Notes under the pieces: generated by a model
Database searches by the model: none
Seen by the model: the letters and a program-made list of their open reading frames with translations, nothing else
Told to the model about the DNA's origin: nothing
NCBI GenBank assembly: GCA_035559715.1
Contig: DATMAW010000161.1
Coordinates: forward strand, 14,212 to 78,211
Direction: 5' to 3'
From: JACQHC01 sp035559715
Lineage (GTDB): Bacteria; Gemmatimonadota; Gemmatimonadetes; Gemmatimonadales; GWC2-71-9
DNA: 64,000 nt
Position numbers and translations under genes: made by a program
Shown here: piece after piece, positions 8,616 to 18,543 of the stretch
How positions within the stretch are numbered: position 1 is the stretch's first letter
Layout of the letters: each line of letters begins with the position of its first letter

Positions 8616-9800
8616 ATGCTTGGTCGGTTGCTCGGTTTCGCGATTGGCTCGGTCGCGTTTCTCGCTCCCACGCTCATGGCCACGGCGGCGGCTCAGGATC
8701 GTCCACCCGGTCAGTTTCGCCCGCGCCCGGGCGCGGGCCGGGAGCCGGAGTTCCCGCCACCCACGATCCTCGAGTACAAGCCGCGCTCCACGCTCGTCGT
8801 TCCCGCGAACCCCGTGCCGCGGGCCAAGTTCCCTGCGGTGGACTTCCACGGGCACCCGCCGGCGCTCACGTCTCAGGACGTCATCAACAGCGTGGGCGCC
8901 GCCATGGACTCGCTCAACCTGCAGGTCATGGTGGTCAGTGGCCGAGGGGGTGAGCAGCTCAGACAGCAGATCGAGGCGGTGAAGGCCAGCCGGTACCGCG
9001 ATCGCTTTGTGTTCTTCACCAACCTGAACCTGCGCGACGTTGGGCCGGGATCAGGCGCGAGAATCGCCGCGCAGCTGGAGGCGGACATCAAGGCCGGGGC
9101 CGTGGGCGTGGGAGAAATCGGCAAAGGCTTCGGCCTGTCGTTCCGTAAGGCCGACGGCACGCGGCTCACGCTCGACGACCCCGAACTCGACCCCGTGTGG
9201 GAGACCGCGGCCCGCCTCAAGATCCCCGTGTTCATTCACGTCGCCGACCCGTCGGAGTTCTTCCAGCCGATCGATTACGAGAACGAGCGGTGGCTCGAGC
9301 TCGCGCTCTTTCCCGATCGGCGTTACAACGACAGGTCCCGGTATCCGTCGTTCGAGCAGCTGGCGGCGGAACGAGATCGACTGTTCGAACGGCATCCGAA
9401 GACCATCTGGGTGCTGGCTCACCTTGGCTGGCACGCGAACGACCTCGCGCGACTCGGCCGCATGTTCGACCGAATGCCGAACCTGTACAGCGAAGTCGGG
9501 GCCGTGCTGTACGACCTTGGCCGCCAACCGCGCACGGCTCGCGACTTTTTCACCAAGTACCAGGATCGGCTGTTGTTCGGGAAAGACTCATTCCAGCCGG
9601 ACGAGTATCCCTACTTTTGGCGGGTATTCGAAACGGAAGACGAGTACTTCGACTACTACCGGGATTATCACGCGTTCTGGAAGATGTACGGGATGGGACT
9701 GCCGGACCCGGTGCTGCGGAAAATTTACTTCGAGAACGCACGCAAGCTTTTGCCGACGATTGCAGCAGAGGGTTTTCCCGGCCAGGAGCCGAATGACTGA
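8616..9800 (+). CDS. Exported amidohydrolase-2 family (TIM-barrel) metal hydrolase
   Basis: 394 residues with a signal peptide ending at about residue 26 (TAAAQD). The mature part matches the amidohydrolase_2 group: a barrel-opening VDFHGHPP, a conserved His on a later strand (VFIHVADPSEFF), HLGWH near residue 270, and an Asp/Ser strand GKDSFQPDEYP near the end. The family catalyses hydrolysis or decarboxylation in a metal-bound barrel; here it acts outside the cytoplasm. Substrate unknown. It ends one base before the convergent FmdB-like gene. Confidence 0.82.
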   Translation: MLGRLLGFAIGSVAFLAPTLMATAAAQDRPPGQFRPRPGAGREPEFPPPTILEYKPRSTLVVPANPVPRAKFPAVDFHGHPPALTSQDVINSVGAAMDSLNLQVMVVSGRGGEQLRQQIEAVKASRYRDRFVFFTNLNLRDVGPGSGARIAAQLEADIKAGAVGVGEIGKGFGLSFRKADGTRLTLDDPELDPVWETAARLKIPVFIHVADPSEFFQPIDYENERWLELALFPDRRYNDRSRYPSFEQLAAERDRLFERHPKTIWVLAHLGWHANDLARLGRMFDRMPNLYSEVGAVLYDLGRQPRTARDFFTKYQDRLLFGKDSFQPDEYPYFWRVFETEDEYFDYYRDYHAFWKMYGMGLPDPVLRKIYFENARKLLPTIAAEGFPGQEPND

Positions 9801-9801
9801 C

Positions 9802-10023
9802 TCAGTTCAGGCTGCAACCGCCTCCGCAGCAGGTACCTGAGGGTGTGGGATCCGCGCAGCCGGCGGGCCCGCCGCGTTTCACCGCGATTCCCACCCACCC
9901 GGCGATTCGGCGGTCGGCCGGCTGGCCGCATTCCGGACATTCGGTCCGCACCTCGGCGGACATTTTTTCCAACCGCTCGAACTCGTGACGGCAACTACCA
10001 CAGCGGTACGTGTAAATCGGCAT
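9802..10023 (-). CDS. FmdB-type zinc-ribbon regulatory protein
   Basis: 73 residues from ATG at 10023, chosen because MPIYTYRC is the near-invariant start of this family; an upstream in-frame Met would add nine residues. Two CxxC knuckles (CGSC at about 8 and CPEC at about 29) form the FmdB/CxxC_CxxC_SSSS zinc ribbon. The tail ends in GTCCGGGCSLN, adding a second Cys group that many longer members have. Role not established; members are sometimes regulators. Convergent with the amidohydrolase. Confidence 0.8.
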   Translation of the reverse strand: MPIYTYRCGSCRHEFERLEKMSAEVRTECPECGQPADRRIAGWVGIAVKRGGPAGCADPTPSGTCCGGGCSLN

Positions 10024-10372
10024 GGGATGGATCGCCCGGCAACGGTTCACTGACAGAGTAAGGGTCCTCCGACTCGTCGCGCAAGCCGCCGGGCAAAATC
10101 TGGCGGGCCTCTGGTTGACGCGGAGTCTTGACGCGGAGCGCCAAACGGGAAATGCTGCGGATCGCGGGCGTCCACGCGATCCACGGGTTCCACTCCCAGT
10201 CCGTGGATGTTGTGCGCCGCATCACGGGTCGCGCCGGCGACTACCGGCCCGCGGGCATGCGGCACCGGGAGCCCTGGCGCTCCGCTGCGCGGTCCGCAGA
10301 GCTTCTTCACCCGAGGGCGGCGTGGATACAATCGTTGCACGGACCTGAGCGTTGAAAGGCGGTGTTCTTGGC
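10024..10372. other. Non-coding gap of 349 bases
   Basis: No reading frame here looks coding on either strand. The only pattern noticed is an imperfect tandem 13-base repeat, TTGACGCGGAGTC at 10115 followed by TTGACGCGGAGCG at 10128. A TACAAT at about 10325 could be a -10 element for the DUF305 gene, but no matching -35 was found. A ribosome-binding stretch AAAGGCGG precedes the DUF305 start. Confidence 0.4.
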
Positions 10373-11044
10373 ATGAGCCGTTGGGCAGCATCCGGCGTTG
10401 TGTGTGGTCTCCTCGCGGCGATCTGCTTGGGAGCCTGCGGTGGAACCGGACGAGGGCCTGCGGCCGTGGGACCCACGGTCACTCCCCCGCCGCTCACCCC
10501 CGCCGCCCTGTCGCGCGCGGACGGCGGGCGGCCGCCATTCTCCCCCGCCGACGTGCAGTTCATGACCGGCATGATCCCGCACCATGCGCAGGCGGTCCTC
10601 ATTGCGGGTTGGGCGGCCGCGCATGGCGCGAGCCCCGCCGTGCGCGTCCTGTGCGAGCGCATCGTCGTCGCCCAGCGGGACGAGATCGCGTTCATGCAAC
10701 GCTGGCTGCGAGAGCGAAACCAACCGGTGCCGCCGGAGGACGCCTCCCACCACATGGCGGCCGGGGCCGACCACGCTCTCGCGCCCGGCATGCTCACCGG
10801 GGAGCAGCTGATGCGACTTGACGCCGCACGAGGCGCCGAGTTCGACCGCCTTTTCCTCATGTACATGATCCAACACCATGAGGGCGCGCTGACCATGGTG
10901 GATCGGCTGTTTGCGTCGCAGGGCGCGGCTCAAGATGACGACGTCTACAAGCTGGCGGCGGACATCCATGCGGATCAGGTGACGGAGATCGAACGCATGC
11001 AGGCGATGCTCGCGGCGATGCCTTCCGCCAGCCGCAGCCCCTGA
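10373..11044 (+). CDS. DUF305-family lipoprotein
   Basis: 223 residues from the ATG at 10373, which gives a clean lipoprotein signal (lipobox LGAC, Cys at about residue 22); an earlier GTG-type start adds seven residues ahead of it. The mature protein carries the DUF305 pattern of repeated His pairs and Met: MTGMIPHHAQAV near residue 65 and a second YMIQHHEGA near 165, two ferritin-like helix pairs. Members are often found with copper or metal-resistance genes, but no such genes are nearby. Located in the cell envelope; function inferred only from family. Confidence 0.88.
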   Translation: MSRWAASGVVCGLLAAICLGACGGTGRGPAAVGPTVTPPPLTPAALSRADGGRPPFSPADVQFMTGMIPHHAQAVLIAGWAAAHGASPAVRVLCERIVVAQRDEIAFMQRWLRERNQPVPPEDASHHMAAGADHALAPGMLTGEQLMRLDAARGAEFDRLFLMYMIQHHEGALTMVDRLFASQGAAQDDDVYKLAADIHADQVTEIERMQAMLAAMPSASRSP

Positions 11045-11103
11045 GCATCTTGTCGTAGCGTCTTTCACCGACTCCGACTCCGTCCCTCACCGGATTCGAG
11101 GCC

Positions 11104-12975
11104 ATGAACTCGTTGTCGAACCACCAACGTCTGCCACTCTCCCTTTCGTTCGCGGCCGTTGCCCTGGCTGCCACAGCCTGCGGCGGCTCGTATGGCGGCC
11201 GCACCTCCGCGCCGGCGCCCTCCGAAGCCATGTCCGTCGAGCCGCCGCGCCCGGACCCACGCGTGGGGCTTCGCGCCGGCTGGATGGACGCCGCCGAGGC
11301 GGTATGGAACCTCCGAGTGGTGTCGAAGACTCCGCCTTCAGATCCGTTCTTGAATCCTGAGACGCCGGGTGATCGCCGACTGACAAACTCGGACCTTGCC
11401 TTCACCCGGAACTACGTCATCCAGGGCAACTACAGCGGCCACCAGATCTGGGACGTGTCCAACCCGAGCCGGCCGACGTTGGTGAAGGCGTACGTCTGCC
11501 CCGGGTCACAGAGCGACGTGTCGGTGTACAAGCACTTGTTGTTCGTTTCCGGCGAGTCCACCAGCGGCCGCCTCGACTGCGGGCTCCAGGGCGTGCCCGA
11601 CTCCGTCAGCCACGAACGGCTGCGCGGCATCCGAATCTTCGATATCAGCGACATCCGGAATCCGAAGTACATCGCCAACGTCCAGACCTGTCGGGGATCG
11701 CACACGCACACGGTGGTGACCGATCCGCGGGACAACGCCAATGTCTACATCTACGTCTCCGGCTCGGCACCGGTGCGTTCGCCCCGAGAGCTGCCGGGCT
11801 GCTCCGCGCTGCCGCTGGAAGAGGATCCGAACACGGCGCTGTTCCGCATCGAGGTGATTCAGGTCCCGCTCGCTCATCCGGAGCAGGCGCGCATCGTCAG
11901 CTCGCCGCGCATCTTCCAGGACCTCCCGGCCCCGCCCCGCCACGCCGAGCCGCCGGCCGATTCCGCCGAGCAGGCCGCACGGATGCGAGCCGCCGGCATC
12001 GACCCATCCGTTCTGGCCGCTGCCGCGGCGCGCCGGCGGAGCGGGCCAACGCAGTGCCACGACATCACGGTGTATCCAGCGATCGGCCTCGCGGGTGGTG
12101 CGTGCGGCGGCTACGGACTGTTGCTGGACATCCGGGACGTCGCCAACCCCAAGCGCATTGGCGCCGTGGCCGATTCCAACTTCTCGTTCTGGCACTCGGC
12201 CACGTTCAACAACGACGGCTCGAAGATCCTGTTCACGGACGAATGGGGCGGCGGATCCCAACCCCGCTGCCGCGCGACGGACAGGTACGAATGGGGAGCG
12301 AACGCGATCTTCACGCTGGCCAACAACCAGATGCGCTTCAAGAGCTACTACAAGATGCCGGCGCCGCAGACCCCGTACGAGAACTGCGTGGCGCATAACG
12401 GGTCTCTGATCCCCATCCCTGGACGCGACGTCATGGTCCAGGGATGGTATCAGGGCGGCATCTCGGTGTTCGACTGGACCGACCCGGAGCGACCAGTGGA
12501 GATCGCGTTTCACGACCGCGGGCCCATGGACTCCACCCAATTGGTGCAGGCCGGCTCATGGTCGGTGTACTGGTACAACGGCTACATCTACAGCTCCGAG
12601 ATCGCGCGCGGCCTGGACGTGTTCGAGCTGGCGCCGAGCGCGTTCATTTCGCAGAATGAGATCGACGCGGCGAAGACCGTGCGGTGGGAGTACCTCAACG
12701 CGCAGGAACAGCCGCAGATCGTGTGGCCGCCGAGCTTTCCCCTGGCGCGGGCGTACCTGGACCAGCTCGAACGCGCTCGAGGTCTCTCGCCCGATCGCAT
12801 CGCGGCCACCAGAGACGGGCTGGCGCAGGCGGAACGACTCTCGGGCCCCCGGCGTACCGAGGCCCTGAGCCAGCTCGCGACGCAGCTCGAAGCGGACGCA
12901 CCACGCGCCGCGGACGCTGCCAAGGTACGGATGCTCACGGCGGCGGTCAGAGAACTGGCGAGTCTCCCTCGCTGA
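11104..12975 (+). CDS. LVIVD-repeat beta-propeller lipoprotein
   Basis: 623 residues with a lipoprotein signal (lipobox ATAC, Cys near residue 26). Repeats of the LVIVD type alternate in the body, for example HQIWDVSNPSRPT near residue 115, IRIFDISDIRNPK near 178 and LLDIRDVANPKR near 342, each a propeller blade. The last 90 residues switch to an Ala/Arg/Leu helix. Such proteins are surface or periplasmic scaffolds with no known enzyme activity. Same strand as DUF305, 59 bases after it, and followed by a clear intrinsic terminator. Confidence 0.82.
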   Translation: MNSLSNHQRLPLSLSFAAVALAATACGGSYGGRTSAPAPSEAMSVEPPRPDPRVGLRAGWMDAAEAVWNLRVVSKTPPSDPFLNPETPGDRRLTNSDLAFTRNYVIQGNYSGHQIWDVSNPSRPTLVKAYVCPGSQSDVSVYKHLLFVSGESTSGRLDCGLQGVPDSVSHERLRGIRIFDISDIRNPKYIANVQTCRGSHTHTVVTDPRDNANVYIYVSGSAPVRSPRELPGCSALPLEEDPNTALFRIEVIQVPLAHPEQARIVSSPRIFQDLPAPPRHAEPPADSAEQAARMRAAGIDPSVLAAAAARRRSGPTQCHDITVYPAIGLAGGACGGYGLLLDIRDVANPKRIGAVADSNFSFWHSATFNNDGSKILFTDEWGGGSQPRCRATDRYEWGANAIFTLANNQMRFKSYYKMPAPQTPYENCVAHNGSLIPIPGRDVMVQGWYQGGISVFDWTDPERPVEIAFHDRGPMDSTQLVQAGSWSVYWYNGYIYSSEIARGLDVFELAPSAFISQNEIDAAKTVRWEYLNAQEQPQIVWPPSFPLARAYLDQLERARGLSPDRIAATRDGLAQAERLSGPRRTEALSQLATQLEADAPRAADAAKVRMLTAAVRELASLPR

Positions 12976-13009
12976 GCCGGATCTTCAGGTCGCACGTGGC
13001 ATGCGCCCA

Positions 13010-13036
13010 CGCCCCTCCCCGTGGGAGGGGCGTTTC
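13010..13036 (+). terminator. Intrinsic terminator after the LVIVD gene
   Basis: A perfect 10-bp stem, CGCCCCTCCC pairing with GGGAGGGGCG around a CGT loop, is followed by TTTCC. It starts 34 bases after the LVIVD stop and ends 20 bases before the ABC exporter start. The T-run is short, as is usual in very GC-rich genomes. Confidence 0.7.
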
Positions 13037-13055
13037 CTAGTCGGCGCCTGCACGA

Positions 13056-14870
13056 ATGTCCAGCCGCCCTCCCTCCCCCACCGGTCGCTCACGTCGAGTC
13101 CGCAAGAACCTTCGCCAGGGCATGGCGCTGGCCTGGGCGGCGTCGCCGCGCTCGTTGATGCGCTATTCCCTGCTGGGAATGCTGAATGCGGCGATGCCCC
13201 CCATTGCGGTGGTACTGGGAGCCATGCTGGTGAACCGCATCGCCGAAGCGCAGGATCGGAACCTGAACCTCGATGACTTGCTCCCGATCGTCATCGGGTT
13301 GTGGCTCGTCGCGGTACTCCAACGCGGCATCGGATCGTACCTCGGCTACGGTAGGAACTTGTTCGTGCGGAGAGTCGAGTTGGAAGCTGAGCGACGCCTG
13401 CTGGCCAAGGCAGCCACCGTGGACCTGGGGCACTTCGACAACTCCGACTGGCACGATCGGCTCGCGCGCGCCAAGCGCGACGTGAATTGGCGTCCGGGGG
13501 ACCTCACCTGGTCGGTCCTGGGCCTGTCGGGAAACATCGTGACAATCGTGCTCATGGCGGGGCTGCTGGCAAGTCTGCACTGGGTGCTGGTAATTCTGGC
13601 GCTCGCGGCGGCCGGACTGTCCCTGGCGCTCGAGCGGCGGGTCACGGCCAAGCTGTACGAATTCTTTTACCACGAGACACCGGAAGAGCGCGAGCGGAAC
13701 TATCTGGGCGACCTGCTGGTGCAGCCACGCACCGCCAAAGAACTGCGAGCGTATGTCCTCGCCGACTATCTGCTCGACCGACATCGTGGGGTCTCGGAAG
13801 ATCTGTTCGAGCGCCGGGCGCGGATGTACCGCTCGAGCACCCGCACGGCGCTGCTGACCGGGCTCGTGACCGGAACGGCATTGGCGCTCGCCTATCTGTT
13901 CGTGGCCATGCAGGGCGTATCGGGGACGATCAACCCGGGAGGCGTCGTGCTGGTGATCGGCGCGTTCACGTCGGTCTCGGGCACACTGGGCCAGATCTCG
14001 AGCACGTTCGTCGCCGTGGATCAGCATACGACGTTCCTCGATGACTATTTCTCCTTCCTCGCCGCCGAGACGCTGGTACCGGAACCGGCGAAGCCGCGCG
14101 CGCTGCCCAGCGGTCCGATCGGCGGGATTGCCATTGACGATGTGACATTCTCGTACCCTGGCGCGACCGAACCCGCCCTGCACGGGCTCACGCTCGACAT
14201 CGGGCGCGGCGAGCTCATCGCCTTGGTGGGCGAGAACGGAGCCGGCAAGACCACGCTCGTGAAGCTGTTGCTGCGGTTCTACGACGTAAGCAGGGGCGCC
14301 ATCCGGATCGGTGGGGTGGACATCCGCGAGTTGGATCCCCGCGCGCTCCGCGATCGGATCGGTGTGTTGTTCCAGGACTTTGCGGCGTACGAACTGTCGG
14401 TTCGCGAAAACGTCGTCATGGGCCGGCCGGACGCCGCTCCCGGCGACGGCCGCGTGCTGGACGCGCTGCGCGCATCCCGAAGCGAGTGGCTGGTGGACAA
14501 GATGCCCAACGGACTGGATTCCAAGGTTGGCCGGTTGTTCGAGGGCGGGCATGACCTTTCCGGCGGGGAATGGCAGCGACTTGCGCTCGCCCGCCTGATG
14601 TTCCGCGACGCGGACATCTGGATCCTCGACGAGCCGACATCGTCCCTCGATCCCGAGGCGGAGGCGGCGGTCTTTGCCGAGTTGAAGGCAAACCTCAAAG
14701 GCCGGATCGGCATCGTCATCTCACACCGGTTCTCCACGGTGCGGATCGCCGACCGCATCGCGGTGATCGCAGAAGGACGCGTGACCGAACTGGGCACCCA
14801 CGAGGAGCTGCTGGCCGCGGACAGGCGGTACGCGCGTCTGTTCGAGCTGCAGGCCGCGGGGTATCGCTGA
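13056..14870 (+). CDS. ABC exporter, fused membrane and ATPase domains
   Basis: 604 residues. Residues about 30-330 form a type-I exporter membrane domain with six predicted helices, and 350-600 the nucleotide-binding domain. Motifs: Walker A GENGAGKTT, Q-loop FQDFAAYELSVREN, signature LSGGEWQR, Walker B IWILDEPTSSLD and switch His in ISHRFSTV, all intact. FQDF and ELSVRENV resemble the subgroup exporting peptides or lantibiotics, but no precursor peptide is nearby and specificity stays open. Works as a homodimer in the inner membrane. A weakly linked small membrane gene follows. Confidence 0.9.
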   Translation: MSSRPPSPTGRSRRVRKNLRQGMALAWAASPRSLMRYSLLGMLNAAMPPIAVVLGAMLVNRIAEAQDRNLNLDDLLPIVIGLWLVAVLQRGIGSYLGYGRNLFVRRVELEAERRLLAKAATVDLGHFDNSDWHDRLARAKRDVNWRPGDLTWSVLGLSGNIVTIVLMAGLLASLHWVLVILALAAAGLSLALERRVTAKLYEFFYHETPEERERNYLGDLLVQPRTAKELRAYVLADYLLDRHRGVSEDLFERRARMYRSSTRTALLTGLVTGTALALAYLFVAMQGVSGTINPGGVVLVIGAFTSVSGTLGQISSTFVAVDQHTTFLDDYFSFLAAETLVPEPAKPRALPSGPIGGIAIDDVTFSYPGATEPALHGLTLDIGRGELIALVGENGAGKTTLVKLLLRFYDVSRGAIRIGGVDIRELDPRALRDRIGVLFQDFAAYELSVRENVVMGRPDAAPGDGRVLDALRASRSEWLVDKMPNGLDSKVGRLFEGGHDLSGGEWQRLALARLMFRDADIWILDEPTSSLDPEAEAAVFAELKANLKGRIGIVISHRFSTVRIADRIAVIAEGRVTELGTHEELLAADRRYARLFELQAAGYR

Positions 14871-14950
14871 ACGAGGACCGTGGCCACATCTTGGAGGCCA
14901 TCGCCTCCACTCACGGGGGCTCTTTGCTGGAGGTGCGTGTGGGAAAAAAG

Positions 14951-15196
14951 ATGAAGGCGTACCTGCCGCGCTGGATGCTATGGATCGTGATGCCCATGCT
15001 GGTCCTGGTGTGGGGTGTCATCACCTACGTCACCTTCGGCACCCCGGAGGGGCGAGAGGAGCCCGGTGTCCTCGGCTGGCTCGTGTTGACCGTCATCGTG
15101 GTGTTGGTTGGCGTCATGGTGTACCTCATGGCGTCCGGTCGCCTGCCGGCCTACATCCTGGACATGGATGACGACGAGAGCCGTCCGTCGTCCTAA
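14951..15196 (+). CDS. Small two-helix membrane protein
   Basis: 81 residues from ATG at 14951. A GTG at 14939 with GGAGG five bases upstream gives a better ribosome site and four more residues (MGKK before the Met), so the start is undecided. Two hydrophobic helices (about 8-28 and 42-62) are separated by a short acidic loop, and the tail ends in an acidic run (DMDDDESRPSS). No family recognised. It lies between the ABC exporter (80 bases upstream) and carbonic anhydrase (27 bases downstream) on the same strand. Confidence 0.6.
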   Translation: MKAYLPRWMLWIVMPMLVLVWGVITYVTFGTPEGREEPGVLGWLVLTVIVVLVGVMVYLMASGRLPAYILDMDDDESRPSS

Positions 15197-15223
15197 GGAC
15201 ACCGGGAGCGGCGCGCGCTCTCC

Positions 15224-15841
15224 TTGATCACAGCACACGAGGCGCTGAAGCGCCTGGAGGCGGGCAACCGCCGATTCATCAGCGACGCATCCGGATCAGC
15301 GCCGCGCCTGAGCCCCCTGGAGCGCGCCCGACTCGCCCAGGGCCAGGAGCCGTTCGCCATCATCCTCGGCTGTTCGGATTCCCGGGTGCCAGCCGAACTG
15401 GTGTTCGATCAGGGGTTCGGCGACCTGTTCGTGATCCGAGTGGCCGGCAACGTCGTGGCACCATCCCAGATCGGCAGCGTGGAGTTCGCCGCCGCACGCT
15501 TTGGCACACGTCTCGCCGTTGTGCTGGGACACACGCAATGCGGCGCCGTCATGGCAACACTGGACGAGATCCGGCAGCCGGAGACCCGCTGGTCAAGGCA
15601 CCTGAAGTCGATCGTCGATCGCATCAGGCCGGCGGTCGAGCCCCTCCTGCACGAGTTCGGCGATCAGCCGGCCGCCCTGCTGCGGCAGGCCGTGCGCGCC
15701 AACATCCAGGCCTCGGTGAATCAGCTGCGACACGGCTCCGCCATCCTGGAGCACCTGATCAAGGCCGAGGGGCTCCTAGTGATCGGGGCCGAGTACTCGC
15801 TGGAGACGGGCGTCGTGGAGTTTCTCGACGCACCCACCTGA
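15224..15841 (+). CDS. Beta-class carbonic anhydrase
   Basis: 205 residues, TTG start (MITAHEALKRL follows). Interconverts CO2 and bicarbonate using zinc. The zinc ligands are visible: Cys50 and the Asp52/Arg54 dyad in CSDSR, then His103 and Cys106 in HTQCG. The conserved VIRVAGNVV strand lies in between. Length and motifs are complete and typical of cytoplasmic beta enzymes. The stop lies five bases from the convergent DUF5916 gene. Confidence 0.95.
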   Translation: MITAHEALKRLEAGNRRFISDASGSAPRLSPLERARLAQGQEPFAIILGCSDSRVPAELVFDQGFGDLFVIRVAGNVVAPSQIGSVEFAAARFGTRLAVVLGHTQCGAVMATLDEIRQPETRWSRHLKSIVDRIRPAVEPLLHEFGDQPAALLRQAVRANIQASVNQLRHGSAILEHLIKAEGLLVIGAEYSLETGVVEFLDAPT

Positions 15842-15846
15842 CCGTC

Positions 15847-18543
15847 CTACAGTCCCAGCCAGTAGTTCAGCTTGATGAGGACGATGTTCTCCGCGGGCTC
15901 GCGCAATAACGCTCGGGCGTCATCCCCGAACACGATGCTGCCGCGCGCGAGTTCCGACGCGCTGCTCCGGGTCCAGACGACATACAGCGTGGATCCCGGC
16001 AGATACTCCCACCGCAACACGGCGTTGCCCCTGAGCGACCGAAGGGTGAAGCTGGGATCCTCCACGGTGAAGCTCGCGGCCGGACCGGACCCATCCGGGT
16101 CAATCGCGTACGTGTCTCGCGCTCCCGACGTAACCTGCACCGTCCCCACATCTTCGCCATATACGACCCGCCGTTCGGACCGCGGGGCCGCGTACTCTTT
16201 GTACCGCGAGTACGCTCCGCTCGCGACCAATGGCTGAACGAACAACTCGAAGGTGAGGTCCGGCGAGAACGTGACGTTGAGTCGCGTGTTCATCGAGATC
16301 GAGTTCTGCTCCAGATCCGCGAACACGTAACGCCGGCTGTAGAACACGGTCGCCGTAGGATCGGACACAGTGGCCACGTACTGGGCCCGGGACTCGTCGT
16401 GGCCCACCGATGGCCCAAGCGATACGGCGACGTTCGATACCGGTCGGACTTCGAGGTCAACCTCGACGCTGCGATCGCAATCGCCGTCTGCCGTGCACCC
16501 GACGTTCCCGAATGCGCTCACCACAAGCGGCTTGCGGCGGTCTGTCGAGATGTTGGCGGACCAGAAGTCGGAGCTTGCCCTTCGAAGCGCGGGACCACCG
16601 CGACTCAGCCGATCGTCGAGGACGCTGGGCCGGTGAATCCAGAACGCGCTGATATCCCAGTAGTTCAGCGGCTGGAGATACGCAAACAGGTGAGTCTGGC
16701 GATCCGTGAGATCGCCGTCGAAGTTGTATTGCTGCTGCACCCCGCCAAGGACGAACAGGTTGCGGTACCAGCCGGTGGGCTTGGTCCACTGCTTCATGAC
16801 GTTGCCGCTCATCCACCAGTAGTCGGCGCGGGACAAGAACGCGATGTCGTTGTTCTCGAACCCGGGCGTGCGGACGTTCGTGGACACTTCCCACAACACG
16901 CTGCCCTGCTCGCGCGCGAACCGCGCATAGGCACCGAAGCCGCGAAGCGCCGTGAGCGATGAATCGTAGGCGTCGCTCAGGAGCCCGTTCGAGCCGTTGC
17001 CGCGGTCAGGCCGCTGGAAGTAGCGAGCACTCGAGCGCTGGAGGCGCAGGATGGCCGCCGGCTCGCCGGACGCCTGCGTGGCCGCCATTTGCACCATGAG
17101 CCGGTAGTTGCGGCTCGCGAACCACATGTCGCTGCTGAGCCCGAACGACTCGGCCCGCCGGGTCAGGTGGTCCCGGAAGTACGGATCATCGAGGTCGCGC
17201 GCCACCGACGTGCCCATGGCCCGGATTACCGTGGCTCCGCCGCGCAGGTCTTTCGCGACCCGGCCCACGAAATAGTTCGTGAATGGCTCCACCGTCACGC
17301 GGCCGAGCGATCCATCGGCCTGCAGGATGGTTGCGCGCTCGCGCCGTGTCACGGCGTCCATGAGGCCGATGGACCAGCCCGTGCGCGTGCGCCCGGTGAG
17401 CTTCGCGGCCCCGAGAATCGTCGTGTTGTCCGGCACGTCGGCGTACTGCCCCGACGCGAACGCGTTGCCCGATCCCTGCGGGGCGCGGCCGATGCGCCGG
17501 CTGTAGAACAACCCGAGACTCGAGACGTTGGAGCAAAAGAAGCAGCTCAACCCGCCGAACCCGAAGTATCCCGCCCCTTCAACGAAGAACGGCCGTCGCT
17601 CCTGAAAGAAGGTTTCGAACGCCGACAGGTTGACCACGGCCGGATCCACCTCGACCTGTCCGAAATCCGGATTGATCGTCGCGTTGACGGTGAGGTTGGA
17701 GGTGAGCAGCACGCGAGCGTCGAGTCCGGCCCGGCCGTCGAGCGCATGGGGCTCTTCGAAAGGGTTCGCGGGATCATCCACCGGCGCACTGGCGGAGCGG
17801 CCGACGACGTACGGGAGCAGTTCCGCCCGACCGGGCGCCCGGGGGATCACGAGCCCGGCGAGATGGCCAAACCGCGACGGGCCGCCGCTCTCCGTTCGGC
17901 CCCACCACGACCACATGGACAGCTCGTTGCGGAGATTCGCCTGTCGCCAGACCTGGAGGCCCCACGTTTGCGGCTCCGTGGTCCTTGCGTAGCGAAGCTG
18001 GGAAAACGGAATGCGCAGTTCCGCGGTCCACCCCAACGAGTCAATGGCCGTCGCCACGTCCCAGACGGGGTCCCACGACTGGTCTTCCCCACCGCCCAGT
18101 CCGTTGGCGTCCCCACGAACGCCGGACGGATTGACGCGGAAGAACAACCGTCCCACGTGGTCGTGATACGTGTCGAAGATCAGCTCGAGATAATCGGAAT
18201 CCAGGTTGCCATCGCGCCGCACGAGCCGGGTGCGGACACCTGCCGCCCCGCCCTCGGCGAACATGCGGGCACCCACGTACAACGCCGCCGCATCGTAGGC
18301 GAATCGCACCTCCGTCCGCTGCGTCGCCGGCTCCCCTTCATTCGGCTGCGACTGCCGGAAGTCCGTTGCCGCCGGGGCCATGCGCCACACCTCCTCATCC
18401 AGAATGCCGTCCAGACGAATGGCGCCGCGCAACGCCTGGGCACCGATCTCGGGTGGCGTGGTCGGATGGATGTTCTGCGCAACGGCCGGCCGGGAAAGAC
18501 CAGCCGCCGCCAGCGTCGCCATAGCGAGACGTAGCCGTACCAT
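15847..18543 (-). CDS. DUF5916 outer membrane protein with CBM9-like N-terminal domain
   Basis: 898 residues with a signal peptide (cleavage near AVAQN, residue 22-23). Residues about 35-240 look like a family 9 carbohydrate-binding-type sandwich (IRLDGILDEEVW, then FAYDAAALYVGARM). From about 250 on, alternating aromatic strands typical of DUF5916 form a large outer membrane beta-barrel; it contains PDFGQVEVDPA and FFVEGAGYF, both hallmark stretches. Ligand unknown. Divergent from dodecin; the 217 bases between hold no gene. Confidence 0.85.
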   Translation of the reverse strand: MVRLRLAMATLAAAGLSRPAVAQNIHPTTPPEIGAQALRGAIRLDGILDEEVWRMAPAATDFRQSQPNEGEPATQRTEVRFAYDAAALYVGARMFAEGGAAGVRTRLVRRDGNLDSDYLELIFDTYHDHVGRLFFRVNPSGVRGDANGLGGGEDQSWDPVWDVATAIDSLGWTAELRIPFSQLRYARTTEPQTWGLQVWRQANLRNELSMWSWWGRTESGGPSRFGHLAGLVIPRAPGRAELLPYVVGRSASAPVDDPANPFEEPHALDGRAGLDARVLLTSNLTVNATINPDFGQVEVDPAVVNLSAFETFFQERRPFFVEGAGYFGFGGLSCFFCSNVSSLGLFYSRRIGRAPQGSGNAFASGQYADVPDNTTILGAAKLTGRTRTGWSIGLMDAVTRRERATILQADGSLGRVTVEPFTNYFVGRVAKDLRGGATVIRAMGTSVARDLDDPYFRDHLTRRAESFGLSSDMWFASRNYRLMVQMAATQASGEPAAILRLQRSSARYFQRPDRGNGSNGLLSDAYDSSLTALRGFGAYARFAREQGSVLWEVSTNVRTPGFENNDIAFLSRADYWWMSGNVMKQWTKPTGWYRNLFVLGGVQQQYNFDGDLTDRQTHLFAYLQPLNYWDISAFWIHRPSVLDDRLSRGGPALRRASSDFWSANISTDRRKPLVVSAFGNVGCTADGDCDRSVEVDLEVRPVSNVAVSLGPSVGHDESRAQYVATVSDPTATVFYSRRYVFADLEQNSISMNTRLNVTFSPDLTFELFVQPLVASGAYSRYKEYAAPRSERRVVYGEDVGTVQVTSGARDTYAIDPDGSGPAASFTVEDPSFTLRSLRGNAVLRWEYLPGSTLYVVWTRSSASELARGSIVFGDDARALLREPAENIVLIKLNYWLGL

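Noticed and set aside
13089..14552. A 487-codon open frame on the minus strand
   Set aside because: Antisense to the intact ABC exporter; no domains and shadow-type composition.
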